Shown: positions 45,456-54,580 of the stretch, one piece after another
Position numbering within the stretch: the stretch's first letter is position 1
Layout: each line of letters starts with the position of its first letter
Assembly: GCF_030816155.1 (NCBI RefSeq)
Contig: NZ_JAUSXR010000001.1
Location: 3,348,001-3,412,000, forward strand
Direction: 5' to 3'
DNA: 64,000 nt
Source: Arthrobacter woluwensis
GTDB lineage: Bacteria > Actinomycetota > Actinomycetes > Actinomycetales > Micrococcaceae
Made by a program: the position numbers and the translations under genes
The notes under the pieces: generated by a model
Databases searched by the model: none
What the model was told of the DNA's origin: nothing
What the model saw: only the letters and a program-made list of their open reading frames with translations

Positions 45456-45505
45456 GGCGAAGCAGGCGGAGGGCTTCAGGGTGAGCAGTGAGCCCTGCCC
45501 CGTCA

Positions 45506-45886
45506 TCAGCCCCGGTTCTCCTTCGGGTAGAAGCGTCCGCGGCGTGTCAGGACCCAGAACATCGACACTCCGCTCAGCACCGCCAGGCCGATCCCCAGCA
45601 GCAGCGAGTACGGGGAATCGCGGGACACCACGGCCGCCACCACGAGGAGCAGGGCGAGGAGCCCGAAACTGGCGGAGTTGAAGGCGAGCTTGCCCTCGAG
45701 AGCCGGCTTGATCTGCCCGTAGACCGCCGCCTGGATCACTACGAACACCACGTACGCCCCGGCGCTCACCAGATGCCACGGCGCGGGAGCGGCGGCGTAC
45801 AGCCCCAGCCCCACGCCGAACGCGATGGACAGGCCCATCCAGTAGGACCGGGCCTTCGCCAGGGCCGGAGGTGTGGTGCGGGGCAT
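45506..45886 (-). CDS. Small four-helix membrane protein of unknown function
   Basis: 126 residues. Four hydrophobic segments (SYWMGLSIAFGVGLGLYAA; HLVSAGAYVVFVVIQAAVY; ASFGLLALLLVVAAVV; SLLLGIGLAVLSGVSMFWVL) are separated by short polar turns, with a basic end TRRGRFYPKENRG. No domain is recognised. Convergent with the GntR gene and 117 bp from the metallophosphatase gene, it may end the leftward operon. Confidence 0.75.
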   Translation of the reverse strand: MPRTTPPALAKARSYWMGLSIAFGVGLGLYAAAPAPWHLVSAGAYVVFVVIQAAVYGQIKPALEGKLAFNSASFGLLALLLVVAAVVSRDSPYSLLLGIGLAVLSGVSMFWVLTRRGRFYPKENRG

Positions 45887-46003
45887 GTCGTTCGGGCTCC
45901 TTCGGGGCGGTTCATGCCGCCGGACGGCACGGTCGTGGGGGTGGTCCGGGGACGAGGCCGCGGGCCAGGGCGGATGGGCAGGTCGCAGGGTCAGGTCACA
46001 TCG

Positions 46004-46816
46004 TCAGGGCAGGTGCAGGACGATGCAGGGACCGCCGTCGTAGAGCCCTCCGTCAATGTCTACCACAAGGCCGTCGGCGTACACGTCCGGACCCTGGGTG
46101 AGGGGTGCGGGATGCCCGTGGACGTCCGCGATGATGCTGTGGCCGTGCACCAGGCGGGACCCTCCGAACTCCCGGAGGAAGCCGCGTGCCACGGACGGCC
46201 GGTCGCGGAACGCGTGCCGGGTGGTCAGCCGCGCCCAGACCTCCCAGACGTCGAGGGGGTCGTCGCTCTCGAGGCGGCTCCGCAGGGTGTCGTTGACCGC
46301 GGTGGTGTCCGATCCCCAGTGCAGGTACTCCGTCGTGTCCGCGTGGACCAGGAGGTGCGACCCCGTCAGAGCCATGCCCGGGAGCGACGCGAGCCAGGCG
46401 AAGTCCTCGTCGCTGAGTTCGCGCTGGTCCTGTTCGCGTCCGCCGTTGCGCTGCCACGAGTCGTGGAAGGACCTCGGCCCATTGGGAGTCTCGAGGCGCA
46501 GCGCGCCGAAGCGCCGCTTGCCCAGCGCCAGGACCTCGTGGTTCCCCAGCAGCGCGTGGACGGCGCCGCCGTCGTCGGCCGCCTGATGCTGGAGACGGCG
46601 CACCAGGTGCACCACGCCGGAGCCGTCCGGCCCGCGGTCCATGAAGTCGCCGAGGAGCCAGAGGGTGCGCTGCCCGCCGCACCAGGATCCCATGCGGTCC
46701 AGGAGACCTTGTCGCCGCAGGGCGTTGGACAACGGCTCCAGCGCGCCGTGGACATCACCGATGACGACGTCGGGCGCCTGCCCGCCGTCGTCGAGGGTGA
46801 GTCCCGGCCTGGTCAT
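46004..46816 (-). CDS. Metallophosphoesterase (calcineurin-like)
   Basis: 270 residues from ATG 46816. The metal and phosphate motifs are all present: VIGDVHGALEPL (GDxHG), LWLLGDFMDRGPDGSGVV (GDxxDRG), LLGNHEVLALG (GNHE), and late LVHAD and VHGHSIIADVHGHP. The order matches PPP-type protein or nucleotide phosphatases such as the ApaH/PrpA group. The substrate is not determined. It overlaps the uracil permease gene end by four bases, so the two leftward genes are co-transcribed. Confidence 0.9.
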   Translation of the reverse strand: MTRPGLTLDDGGQAPDVVIGDVHGALEPLSNALRRQGLLDRMGSWCGGQRTLWLLGDFMDRGPDGSGVVHLVRRLQHQAADDGGAVHALLGNHEVLALGKRRFGALRLETPNGPRSFHDSWQRNGGREQDQRELSDEDFAWLASLPGMALTGSHLLVHADTTEYLHWGSDTTAVNDTLRSRLESDDPLDVWEVWARLTTRHAFRDRPSVARGFLREFGGSRLVHGHSIIADVHGHPAPLTQGPDVYADGLVVDIDGGLYDGGPCIVLHLP

Positions 46817-48096
46817 TCGGTCTCCGGCTCCGCCACGGTGCCGCGCGCCTTCGCGATGGCCTTCATGCCGTGATACATCACGAGGGCCGCCGCGGACCCG
46901 AGCGCGATGCCCGTGAAGCTGAGCTCTCCGAGGTTCCACGTGTAGTCCGCGATGCCCACGATCAGCGCGACCGCTGCCGTGCTCAGGTTGATCGGGTTGG
47001 AGAAGTTCACCTTGTTCTGCACCCAGATCTTCACGCCCAGGATGCCGATCATGCCGTACAGCATGGTGGCCGCGCCGCCCAGCACACCGGCCGGGACGGT
47101 CGCGATGAGGGCCCCGAACTTGGGGGAGAAGCTGAGGACGATCGCGAAGACGCCGGCCACCCAGTACGCGGCCGTGGAGTACACCTTGGTGGCGGCCATG
47201 ACGCCGATGTTCTCCGCGTACGTGGTGGTGCCGGAGCCGCCGCCCGCGCCGGCCAGGATGGTCGCGGCGCCGTCGGCCATGAGGGCGCGCCCGGCGTAGG
47301 CGTCGAGGTTCTCGCCGGTCATGGTGGCCACGCTCTTCACGTGTCCGACGTTCTCGGCCACGAGCACCAGGACCACGGGGACGAACAGCCCGATCACACC
47401 GACATTGAAGCTCGGCGCCTGGAAGTGCGGCAGCCCGATCCAGGCGGCGGCGTCCATCTGGCTGTAATCCACCTCGCCGCGCCACATGGCCACCAGGTAG
47501 CCGAGGACCACGCCGATCAGGATGTTCAAGCGGCCCAGGATGCCCCTGAAGAGCACACCCACCAGGATGATGGCGAGCAGCGTGACCAGGGCCGTGATGG
47601 GCGCCTTGACGAAGTTCGCCTTGGCCGCGGGGGCAAGGTTCAGGCCGATGAGGGCCACGATCGCGCCCGTGACCATCGGCGGCATGAGCCTGTTGATCCA
47701 CTCGGAACCGAACGCCTGCACGACGAGGCCCACCAGGAACAGCGCCGCGCCGGCCATGATGACGCCGCCGAGAGCCCCGGCCACGCCGTACTGCTGCTGC
47801 GAGGCCATGATGGGTGCGATGAACGCGAAGCTCGATCCCAGGTAGCTGGGCACCCGGCCCCGCGTGACCACGAGGAACAGCAGGGTGCCGATGCCCGAGA
47901 AGAAGAGGGTGGTGGCCGGCGGCATGCCCGTCAGGATGGGCACGAGGAACGTGGAGCCGAACATGGCCACCACGTGCTGGGTGCCGATGCCGATGGTGCG
48001 GGGCCAGCTGAGCCGTTCGTTGGGGGAGACCACTTCGCCGGGCCGGACGGTCTTGCCGTCGCCGTGGAGGGTCCAGGAGGTTCCGAGCAGGCTCAC
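46813..48096 (-). CDS. Uracil/xanthine permease family protein (NCS2), likely uracil
   Basis: 427 residues from GTG 48096. The NAT/NCS2 pattern is seen as AMFGSTFLVPILTG in the first helix, GRVPSYLGSSFAFIAPI, and the signature LAGAGGGSGTTTYAENIGVMAATKVYST, whose TTYAEN-IG form is that of UraA-like uracil carriers rather than xanthine/urate carriers. PMVTGAIVALIGLNLAPAA supports this. About fourteen membrane segments are expected. It is divergent from a RutE-like reductase gene, so both may serve pyrimidine use. Confidence 0.9.
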   Translation of the reverse strand: MSLLGTSWTLHGDGKTVRPGEVVSPNERLSWPRTIGIGTQHVVAMFGSTFLVPILTGMPPATTLFFSGIGTLLFLVVTRGRVPSYLGSSFAFIAPIMASQQQYGVAGALGGVIMAGAALFLVGLVVQAFGSEWINRLMPPMVTGAIVALIGLNLAPAAKANFVKAPITALVTLLAIILVGVLFRGILGRLNILIGVVLGYLVAMWRGEVDYSQMDAAAWIGLPHFQAPSFNVGVIGLFVPVVLVLVAENVGHVKSVATMTGENLDAYAGRALMADGAATILAGAGGGSGTTTYAENIGVMAATKVYSTAAYWVAGVFAIVLSFSPKFGALIATVPAGVLGGAATMLYGMIGILGVKIWVQNKVNFSNPINLSTAAVALIVGIADYTWNLGELSFTGIALGSAAALVMYHGMKAIAKARGTVAEPETE

Positions 48097-48268
48097 GCGA
48101 GGCCTTTCCAGAGGTGTGGGGGTGTATCCAGAGCCACTTTACTGGGTGGACGGGTGGACCGAGCAGGCCGATATGTGTCCCATCTCACACTCCGTCGGGG
48201 AAGAACGGTCGAATGCTTGAAGTTGAAACCATTCGGAACCCCCCCGGAACTCCCCGAAGGAACATGAC

Positions 48269-48874
48269 ATGAGCATCGCCCACGAAGAAGCCGTCCTCGA
48301 CGCGGCCTCCGTCAACGCCCTTTTCCACGAAGCCCGCACGGCCAACGCCTTCCAGGGCGAGGTCACCGAGCAGCAGCTCCAGGCGATCTGGGAGCTGACC
48401 AAGTTCGGCCCCTCCGCCTTCAACGCCCAGCCGCTGCGCGTGACCTTCGTGCAGTCGCCGGAGAAGCGCGCCGAGCTCGTCGACGCCATGATGGCCGGCA
48501 ACCAGCCGAAGACCGCCGCGGCCCCCGCCGTCGCCGTCCTGTCCTACGACACCGAGTGGCACGCCAAGTGGGACGAGTTCTCCCCGGGCTGGGACGCCCC
48601 CAAGGCCATGTTCTCGGACAACGCTGAGCTGAGCGGAACGTTCGCCAACAACAACGCCCACCTCCAGGCCGGCTACTTCATCCTGGCCGTTCGCGCCCTC
48701 GGCCTCTCCGCAGGCCCGATGACCGGCGCCGACTTCTCCGCCATCGACGCCGCCTTCTTCCCGGAGGGCGACCAGAAGAGCTTCCTCGTGGTCAACATCG
48801 GCCAGGCCGGCGAGGGCGCCTGGGGCGCCCCGAAGCCGAAGTTCGGTTTCGACGAGGCCGTCACCGTCCTCTGA
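48269..48874 (+). CDS. RutE-like malonic semialdehyde reductase / nitroreductase family
   Basis: 201 residues beginning MSIAHEEAVLDAASVNALFHEARTANAFQGEVTEQQLQAIWELTKFGPSAFNAQPLRVTFV, the FMN-binding nitroreductase opening in the RutE form. GYFILAVRALGLSAGPMTGADFSAIDAAFF follows. The family reduces malonic semialdehyde to 3-hydroxypropionate in uracil catabolism or acts on nitro compounds. The divergent uracil permease supports the pyrimidine role, but no other rut gene is nearby. A strong hairpin terminator follows. Codon bias suggests good expression. Confidence 0.88.
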   Translation: MSIAHEEAVLDAASVNALFHEARTANAFQGEVTEQQLQAIWELTKFGPSAFNAQPLRVTFVQSPEKRAELVDAMMAGNQPKTAAAPAVAVLSYDTEWHAKWDEFSPGWDAPKAMFSDNAELSGTFANNNAHLQAGYFILAVRALGLSAGPMTGADFSAIDAAFFPEGDQKSFLVVNIGQAGEGAWGAPKPKFGFDEAVTVL

Positions 48875-48890
48875 TCCGTCCGGATGCCCG

Positions 48891-48924
48891 AAGGCCCCGG
48901 CTCCCCTGTGGGAGCCGGGGCCTT
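48891..48924 (+). terminator. Hairpin terminator after the RutE-like gene
   Basis: AAGGCCCCGGCTCCC and its exact complement around a CTGT loop, 17 bases after the stop codon. Confidence 0.85.
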
Positions 48925-48973
48925 CGTCGTTCCTGGGCGGCCGGGTCGAGGGTGACCGTGCCGTCAGACCCAC

Positions 48974-49021
48974 GGATTTGTAGTCCACCCCCTGAAATTT
49001 CGGTGGGTGAACAACGAATCC
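48974..49021. repeat. Imperfect inverted repeat between convergent genes
   Basis: GGATTTGTAGTCCACCC pairs with GGGTGAACAACGAATCC with three mismatches in 17 bases, around a 14-base spacer. It lacks the four-unit layout of the other elements. It may be a terminator for the leftward-ending genes or a remnant of a mobile-element end. Confidence 0.5.
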
Positions 49022-49082
49022 GGGGGCGGGAGCGCCCAGTGCGCGTTGCGCCTGACTCACTTGCCGCACGACGACGCCGGGC

Positions 49083-50411
49083 TCAGCCCTCCGCGCCGAC
49101 GGCCTTCTGCGTGGGGGACGGTTCCCCGCTGCCGCGCTCGCGGGCGTTCTGCTCCCTCAGCTCGCGGTGTTCCGCCCAGACGTGCCGGAGCTGCTTCCTC
49201 ACGGTCCCCTCGCCCCAGCGGCTGACCAGGAGGAGTCCCGCGAGCCCCGCGAGGAGCGCGACCGCCCCGCCGCCGAACACCGCCCAGCGGGGACCGAACT
49301 CGTTGGCGATCCACCCCACGAGCGGCCCGCCGATCGGCGTTCCGCCCTGGATGACGGTCATGTACAGTGCCAGGACGCGGCCCCGGTAGGCGGGCTCGGT
49401 CCGCATTTGCAGCAAGGTGTTCGCGCTGTTCAGGAACGTCAGGGCGCAGAGTCCCACGAGCACCAGCATGATCGCGTAGAGCGTGTACCCGGGCATGAAG
49501 GCGGCCACGCAGGTCGTGACACCCAGCCCGATCGCACCCATCACGAGGTACCGCAGCCGCGGAGCCGCGCGCCGGGCCGCGAGCAGCGCCCCGGCGAGGG
49601 TGCCGACCGCCATGACGGAGCCCAGCAGGCCGTAGGCGTCGGGGCCGGCGTCGAACACTGAAGCGGCCATGACCGCATTGGTGAGCTGGAAGTTCAGGGT
49701 GAAGGTCCCCACCAGGCCCGCGAGGATCATGACCAGCAGGGCCCGTGGCCGGGCGAGGACGTACTTCACGCCGTCCTTGAGCTGCCCGCGGCTGCGGGGC
49801 ACGGGGTCGGTGCGGTAGAGGGTCGCCGTGTTCATGCGCAGGATCCCGATCAGCACCGCCGCGAAGCTCGCCGCGTTGAGCAGGAAGACCCAGCCGGTGC
49901 CGATCAGGCCGATCAGGAGTCCCGCTATGCCGGGGCCCGCCAGGCGCGCCAGGTTGAAGGACGCGCTGTTGAGCGCGACGGCGTTGGCCACGCTGTCCCG
50001 GCCGACGATCTCGGAGACGAAGGCCTGGCGCGGCGGGGCGTCGAAGGCGCTCGCGACACCCAGGGCGAGGGCGATGACGTAGATGTGCCAGAGCTGGGCG
50101 GTGCCGGTGAGGACGAGGACGGCCTGCAGCAGGGCCAGCAGTCCCATGGCGGACTGGGTCGTCAGGAGGATCTTGCGCTTGTCCAGGCGGTCGCCGAGCA
50201 GTCCCGCGTAGGGGCCGAGGAGAAGGATCGGGAGGAACTGGAGGCCGGTGGTGAGGCCGACCGCGGCGCCGTCGTGGTCCGTGAGCTGCGTCAGGACCAG
50301 CCAGTCCTGCGCCACCCTCTGCATCCAGGTGCCGATGTTGGACACCAGCGCTCCTGCCGCCCAGAGGCGGTAGTTGGGGTTCTTCAGTGACTGGAACATG
50401 CGGCTGCTCAT
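49083..50411 (-). CDS. MFS exporter (MFS_3/EntS-like)
   Basis: 442 residues with about twelve membrane segments, starting MSSRMFQSLKNPNYRLWAAGALVSNIGTWMQRVAQDWLVLTQLT, a pattern shared by EntS-type and macrolide-type MFS efflux proteins. The conserved loop GPYAGLLGDRLDKRKILL is the A-type motif, and FDAPPRQAFVSEIVGRDSVANAVALNS is the typical motif between helices 4 and 5. The C-terminal tail is charged. It overlaps the MarR gene stop by four bases, so the pair forms a regulator-exporter operon for small-molecule efflux. Confidence 0.92.
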   Translation of the reverse strand: MSSRMFQSLKNPNYRLWAAGALVSNIGTWMQRVAQDWLVLTQLTDHDGAAVGLTTGLQFLPILLLGPYAGLLGDRLDKRKILLTTQSAMGLLALLQAVLVLTGTAQLWHIYVIALALGVASAFDAPPRQAFVSEIVGRDSVANAVALNSASFNLARLAGPGIAGLLIGLIGTGWVFLLNAASFAAVLIGILRMNTATLYRTDPVPRSRGQLKDGVKYVLARPRALLVMILAGLVGTFTLNFQLTNAVMAASVFDAGPDAYGLLGSVMAVGTLAGALLAARRAAPRLRYLVMGAIGLGVTTCVAAFMPGYTLYAIMLVLVGLCALTFLNSANTLLQMRTEPAYRGRVLALYMTVIQGGTPIGGPLVGWIANEFGPRWAVFGGGAVALLAGLAGLLLVSRWGEGTVRKQLRHVWAEHRELREQNARERGSGEPSPTQKAVGAEG

Positions 50412-50866
50412 GCGGTGGCTGGATTCCTCCTGGGGTCGGTGCGGGTCATGTCCAGGAGTAGGAGCGCGGCGTCGTGCAGGGTCTCCCGCTCGCGCTCGCC
50501 GAGGCCCTCGAGCCGTTCGGCGAGCCAGGCGGAGCGGAGCCTGCGGGACTCCTCGAGGATCGCGTTCCCCTCGCTGGTCAGGGAGATGAGCACCTGCCGT
50601 CCGTCCTCGGGCCGGGCCTCGCGGCGGATGAGGCCTTTGTCCGCGAGGGCGTTCACCGTGCGGGTCATGCTGGGCGCCTGGACATGTTCGGCTTCGGCCA
50701 GCTGGCCCATGGTCTGCGGTCCGTGCTTGTGCAGCAGGGCCAGGACGGTGTTCTGACCAGGGGTGACGGCGTCACTGCTGGCCTGGGAGCGCAGCACCCG
50801 CGACGTGCGCATGAGCGCGACGCGCAGTTCGGAGGCCAGGTCCTGAAGGTCGGGTGGGGTGTTCAT
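50408..50866 (-). CDS. MarR family transcriptional regulator
   Basis: 152 residues. The winged helix of the MarR fold is TPGQNTVLALLHKHGPQTMGQLAEAEHVQAPSMTRTVNALADKGLIRREARPEDGRQVLISLTSEGNAIL, with the DxR wing (PEDGRQVL). Flanking helices give dimerisation. It is followed, overlapping, by the MFS exporter gene it probably controls. Two tandem TTAGC-type palindromes immediately upstream of its start are likely its own operator, giving autoregulation of both genes. Confidence 0.93.
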   Translation of the reverse strand: MNTPPDLQDLASELRVALMRTSRVLRSQASSDAVTPGQNTVLALLHKHGPQTMGQLAEAEHVQAPSMTRTVNALADKGLIRREARPEDGRQVLISLTSEGNAILEESRRLRSAWLAERLEGLGERERETLHDAALLLLDMTRTDPRRNPATA

Positions 50867-50872
50867 CGTTAT

Positions 50873-50898
50873 TTAGCATAGCTAATTAGCGAAGTTAA
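50873..50898 (-). promoter_or_regulatory. Tandem MarR-type operator
   Basis: TTAGCATAGCTAA (50873-50885) abuts TTAGCGAAGTTAA (50886-50898). Each is an inverted repeat of TTAGC/TTAAC type, A+T-rich in a G+C-rich setting, only six bases from the MarR start codon. Confidence 0.7.
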
Positions 50899-50938
50899 GT
50901 ACATGAGGAGTGGCCGGTCTCACGGTCACGCCCTCCCT

Positions 50939-51008
50939 ATCGACTGCTCCATACGATGTCGTTCTGGGCCGGATTTCGGGGATTTCGGCATCCTATGGAG
51001 CAGTCGAT
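50939..51008. repeat. 70-bp palindromic intergenic element (ATCGACTGCTCC type), copy 2
   Basis: Left arm ATCGACTGCTCCATACGATG and right arm 50989-51008 match in 19 of 20 paired positions. It shares outer arms and interior words with 20093-20163, 31 kb away. Confidence 0.88.
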
Positions 51009-51042
51009 GAGGGGGCGCGACGACGGCGGCGGGCCGGGCGCC

Positions 51043-51087
51043 GCGTTAGCCACCGCCGCGTTAAACACCATTGCGTTAAACACCGCC
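51043..51087. repeat. Three tandem 15-bp repeats
   Basis: GCGTTAGCCACCGCC, GCGTTAAACACCATT and GCGTTAAACACCGCC in direct succession. Short and partly diverged, they look like replication slippage. Confidence 0.7.
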
Positions 51088-51112
51088 GCCCCGGACGGTT
51101 CCGGGGCGGCGG
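51083..51112 (-). terminator. Hairpin downstream of phosphoglucomutase
   Basis: CCGCCGCCCCGGA and its exact complement around a CGGT loop, about 70 bases past the leftward stop codon. Confidence 0.7.
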
Positions 51113-51179
51113 CAGGGGTGCGGGTGCTCCTCTTCGGTGCGAGTGCGCCTGGCGGGTGCGAGCCTGGGGAGTCGGTGGG

Positions 51180-52832
<1,653 letters not shown>

Positions 52833-52958
52833 GGGGCCAGCATGCCAGAGAAGCCCCCGGTCTTCTATGCCTTGGCCAGGGTTACGCCGCTGTGACGCGG
52901 AGCAGCCCCGGGACGGCCGCGGTACCGGCAGGTAACCTGGAGAAGGAGGTCAGCAATC

Positions 52959-53741
52959 GTGAGGGGGATCATGAGCGATCACACGCCCGAGCAGGGCGAA
53001 CAGGAGTCCCGCGGCGCATCGGGTCGGGGTGCATCAGGGCAAGGCGCGCCGCAGTACCGTGCGCCTGGAGAGCCGACGACGGCGCCGCGGCCCGGTCCGC
53101 CGTTCGCCACACCCCCAGCGCAGCCTGGACAGCACGGCCAGTGGGCGGGGCCAGGCGCCTCGCAGCCCCCTCAGGCTCTGCCGCCCGGCGCTCTTCCCGG
53201 CCCGGTTCCCGGGCAGGCGCCCCGGCCGTCGTCGGGCCGTATGGTCCCACCCGTGCCCCCGGCGCCGCAGGGAGGTTTCGCCGCTGCGAGCTATCCCGGA
53301 GCGCCGCAGGCCGCTCCTCCGCAGTACCCAGCGGCCCCCGTTCAGGGGCCGGGGCAGTTCCCGCAGCAGCCGTACCCGGCCGCGCCCGGCAACCGGCCCG
53401 TCCAGCCGTACGGGCAGCAGCCTTACGCGCAGACGCCTCCGCAGCCTTACGGACAGCAGCCCTACGGACAGCCGTACTACTCCGGCCTGGCCCCGTCCCA
53501 GCCGAAGGGGATGAGCATCGCGGCGCTGGTGCTCGGCATCGTCGGGGTGATCTCCGGAGGGTGGTTCATCATTCCGCAGATCCTCGCCGTGGTCTTCGGC
53601 CACATCGGTCTGAAGAAGGAGCCCTCGGTCAAGGGCATGGCCATCACCGGCCTGGTCCTGGGTTATCTCATGGTCGCGATCTCGCTCGCCTACGGGCTGG
53701 TGCTGCTCTTCGCCTTCTCCTCCTCATCGAGCTGGGACTAG
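52959..53741 (+). CDS. Proline/glutamine-rich membrane protein with DUF4190 domain
   Basis: 260 residues. The start is set by a strong AAGGAGGT at 52943-52950, eight bases before GTG 52959, which favours it over ATG 52971. Residues about 1-185 are low complexity, rich in Pro, Gln, Gly and Ala with YGQQPYGQ-type repeats, and probably disordered in the cytoplasm. The C-terminus carries a DUF4190 two-helix unit (GMSIAALVLGIVGVISGGWFIIPQILAVVFGHIGLKKEP, then GMAITGLVLGYLMVAISLAYGLVLLFAF). Such proteins are common in actinobacteria with unknown role, possibly septal or scaffold. The repeat composition is typical rather than a sign of decay. Confidence 0.88.
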   Translation: MRGIMSDHTPEQGEQESRGASGRGASGQGAPQYRAPGEPTTAPRPGPPFATPPAQPGQHGQWAGPGASQPPQALPPGALPGPVPGQAPRPSSGRMVPPVPPAPQGGFAAASYPGAPQAAPPQYPAAPVQGPGQFPQQPYPAAPGNRPVQPYGQQPYAQTPPQPYGQQPYGQPYYSGLAPSQPKGMSIAALVLGIVGVISGGWFIIPQILAVVFGHIGLKKEPSVKGMAITGLVLGYLMVAISLAYGLVLLFAFSSSSSWD

Positions 53742-53807
53742 CTCCTCCGGCTGGGACCAGTCGTTTCCGGGCCGCCCAGCGTCCCTGGATGGTTCGCAAA
53801 AACAGGT

Positions 53808-53837
53808 TGTAGACAAGCTGTATACAGGTGGTCTACA
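53808..53837 (+). promoter_or_regulatory. Nested palindromic operator before the GntR gene
   Basis: TGTAGAC at 53808-53814 pairs with GTCTACA at 53831-53837. Between them lies the perfect palindrome CTGTATACAG (53818-53827). TGTATACA-type cores are known for FCD-domain GntR regulators. It is 54 bp before the gene start, fitting autoregulation. Confidence 0.65.
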
Positions 53838-53890
53838 GTGTGAGTATCACCACAACCGGTGATATCGCCCCGATCCTCTAGGCTGCCAAC

Positions 53891-54550
53891 ATGTCGATCT
53901 ATCACAAGCCCGCTCCGACGGCGCCTGAAGTCGCCTACCAATGGCTGCGTCAGGAGATCTCCACCCTGCCCTGGGACCAGGAGATCTTCCTGAGCGAAGG
54001 ATCCATCGCCGAGGCCTCCGGAGTCTCCCGCACCCCGGTGCGGGAAGCGCTCCTCCGGCTCGAGGCGTCGGGCCTGATCAAGCGCGTCGCTCACAAGGGG
54101 GCGTTCGTCCCCGCCCTGACCGGGCGGGACATCGATGACATGGTGGAAGTCCGCCGCGTGATCGGGGACTGGGCGGTCCGCAAGGTCGCCCAGGGCGCCG
54201 TCCCCGCAGCGGAACTCCACGAGATCCTGGACCGGCAGGAAGCCGCAGTCCAGGACCCCGTCGCCTTCATCGAATGCGACATCCAGTTCCACCAGAGGAT
54301 CGTCTCCGCCGCGGGCAACCCGATCCTCGCGGGGGTCTACGAGGCCCAGCGTTTCAAGCAGCTCCGGATGGGCCTCAAGGCCGTCCTGGACAGCGAAGGA
54401 CGCAGCCGCCGCGTGGTGGAGGAGCATCGCGCGATCGTTCAGGCCCTGCTGAGCGGTGACCCGGACCAGGCGGCCGCCGCCTCCCGGGCCCACCTGGAGT
54501 CCACTCTTTCGGCACTCAACGTGCCCCACGTCCCCGGCCTGCCCTCCTGA
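53891..54550 (+). CDS. GntR family regulator (FCD type) of the flavin monooxygenase operon
   Basis: 219 residues. The winged helix is APEVAYQWLRQEISTLPWDQEIFLSEGSIAEASGVSRTPVREALLRLEASGLIKRVAHKGAFVPAL, with the invariant SRTPVREAL of GntR proteins. The FCD domain follows (VEVRRVIGDWAVRKVA, FIECDIQFHQRIVSAAGNPIL, VVEEHRAIVQALLSGDPDQAAAASRAHLESTL), with the Asp/His metal-binding residues in place. It is the first gene of a rightward run of catabolic genes (30 bp before the next) and has a nested palindrome upstream. Confidence 0.93.
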   Translation: MSIYHKPAPTAPEVAYQWLRQEISTLPWDQEIFLSEGSIAEASGVSRTPVREALLRLEASGLIKRVAHKGAFVPALTGRDIDDMVEVRRVIGDWAVRKVAQGAVPAAELHEILDRQEAAVQDPVAFIECDIQFHQRIVSAAGNPILAGVYEAQRFKQLRMGLKAVLDSEGRSRRVVEEHRAIVQALLSGDPDQAAAASRAHLESTLSALNVPHVPGLPS

Positions 54551-54580
54551 GCAGACCGGTGCAGAAACCCAGGAGCGTCA

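Larger units (their letters stand above)
50867..51179. other. Intergenic region with operator, palindrome, tandem repeat and terminator
   Basis: 313 bases without a supported gene. In order: the MarR operator, the ATCGACTGCTCC element (50939-51008), three 15-bp tandem repeats (51043-51087) and the hairpin downstream of the phosphoglucomutase gene (51083-51112). Confidence 0.7.
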
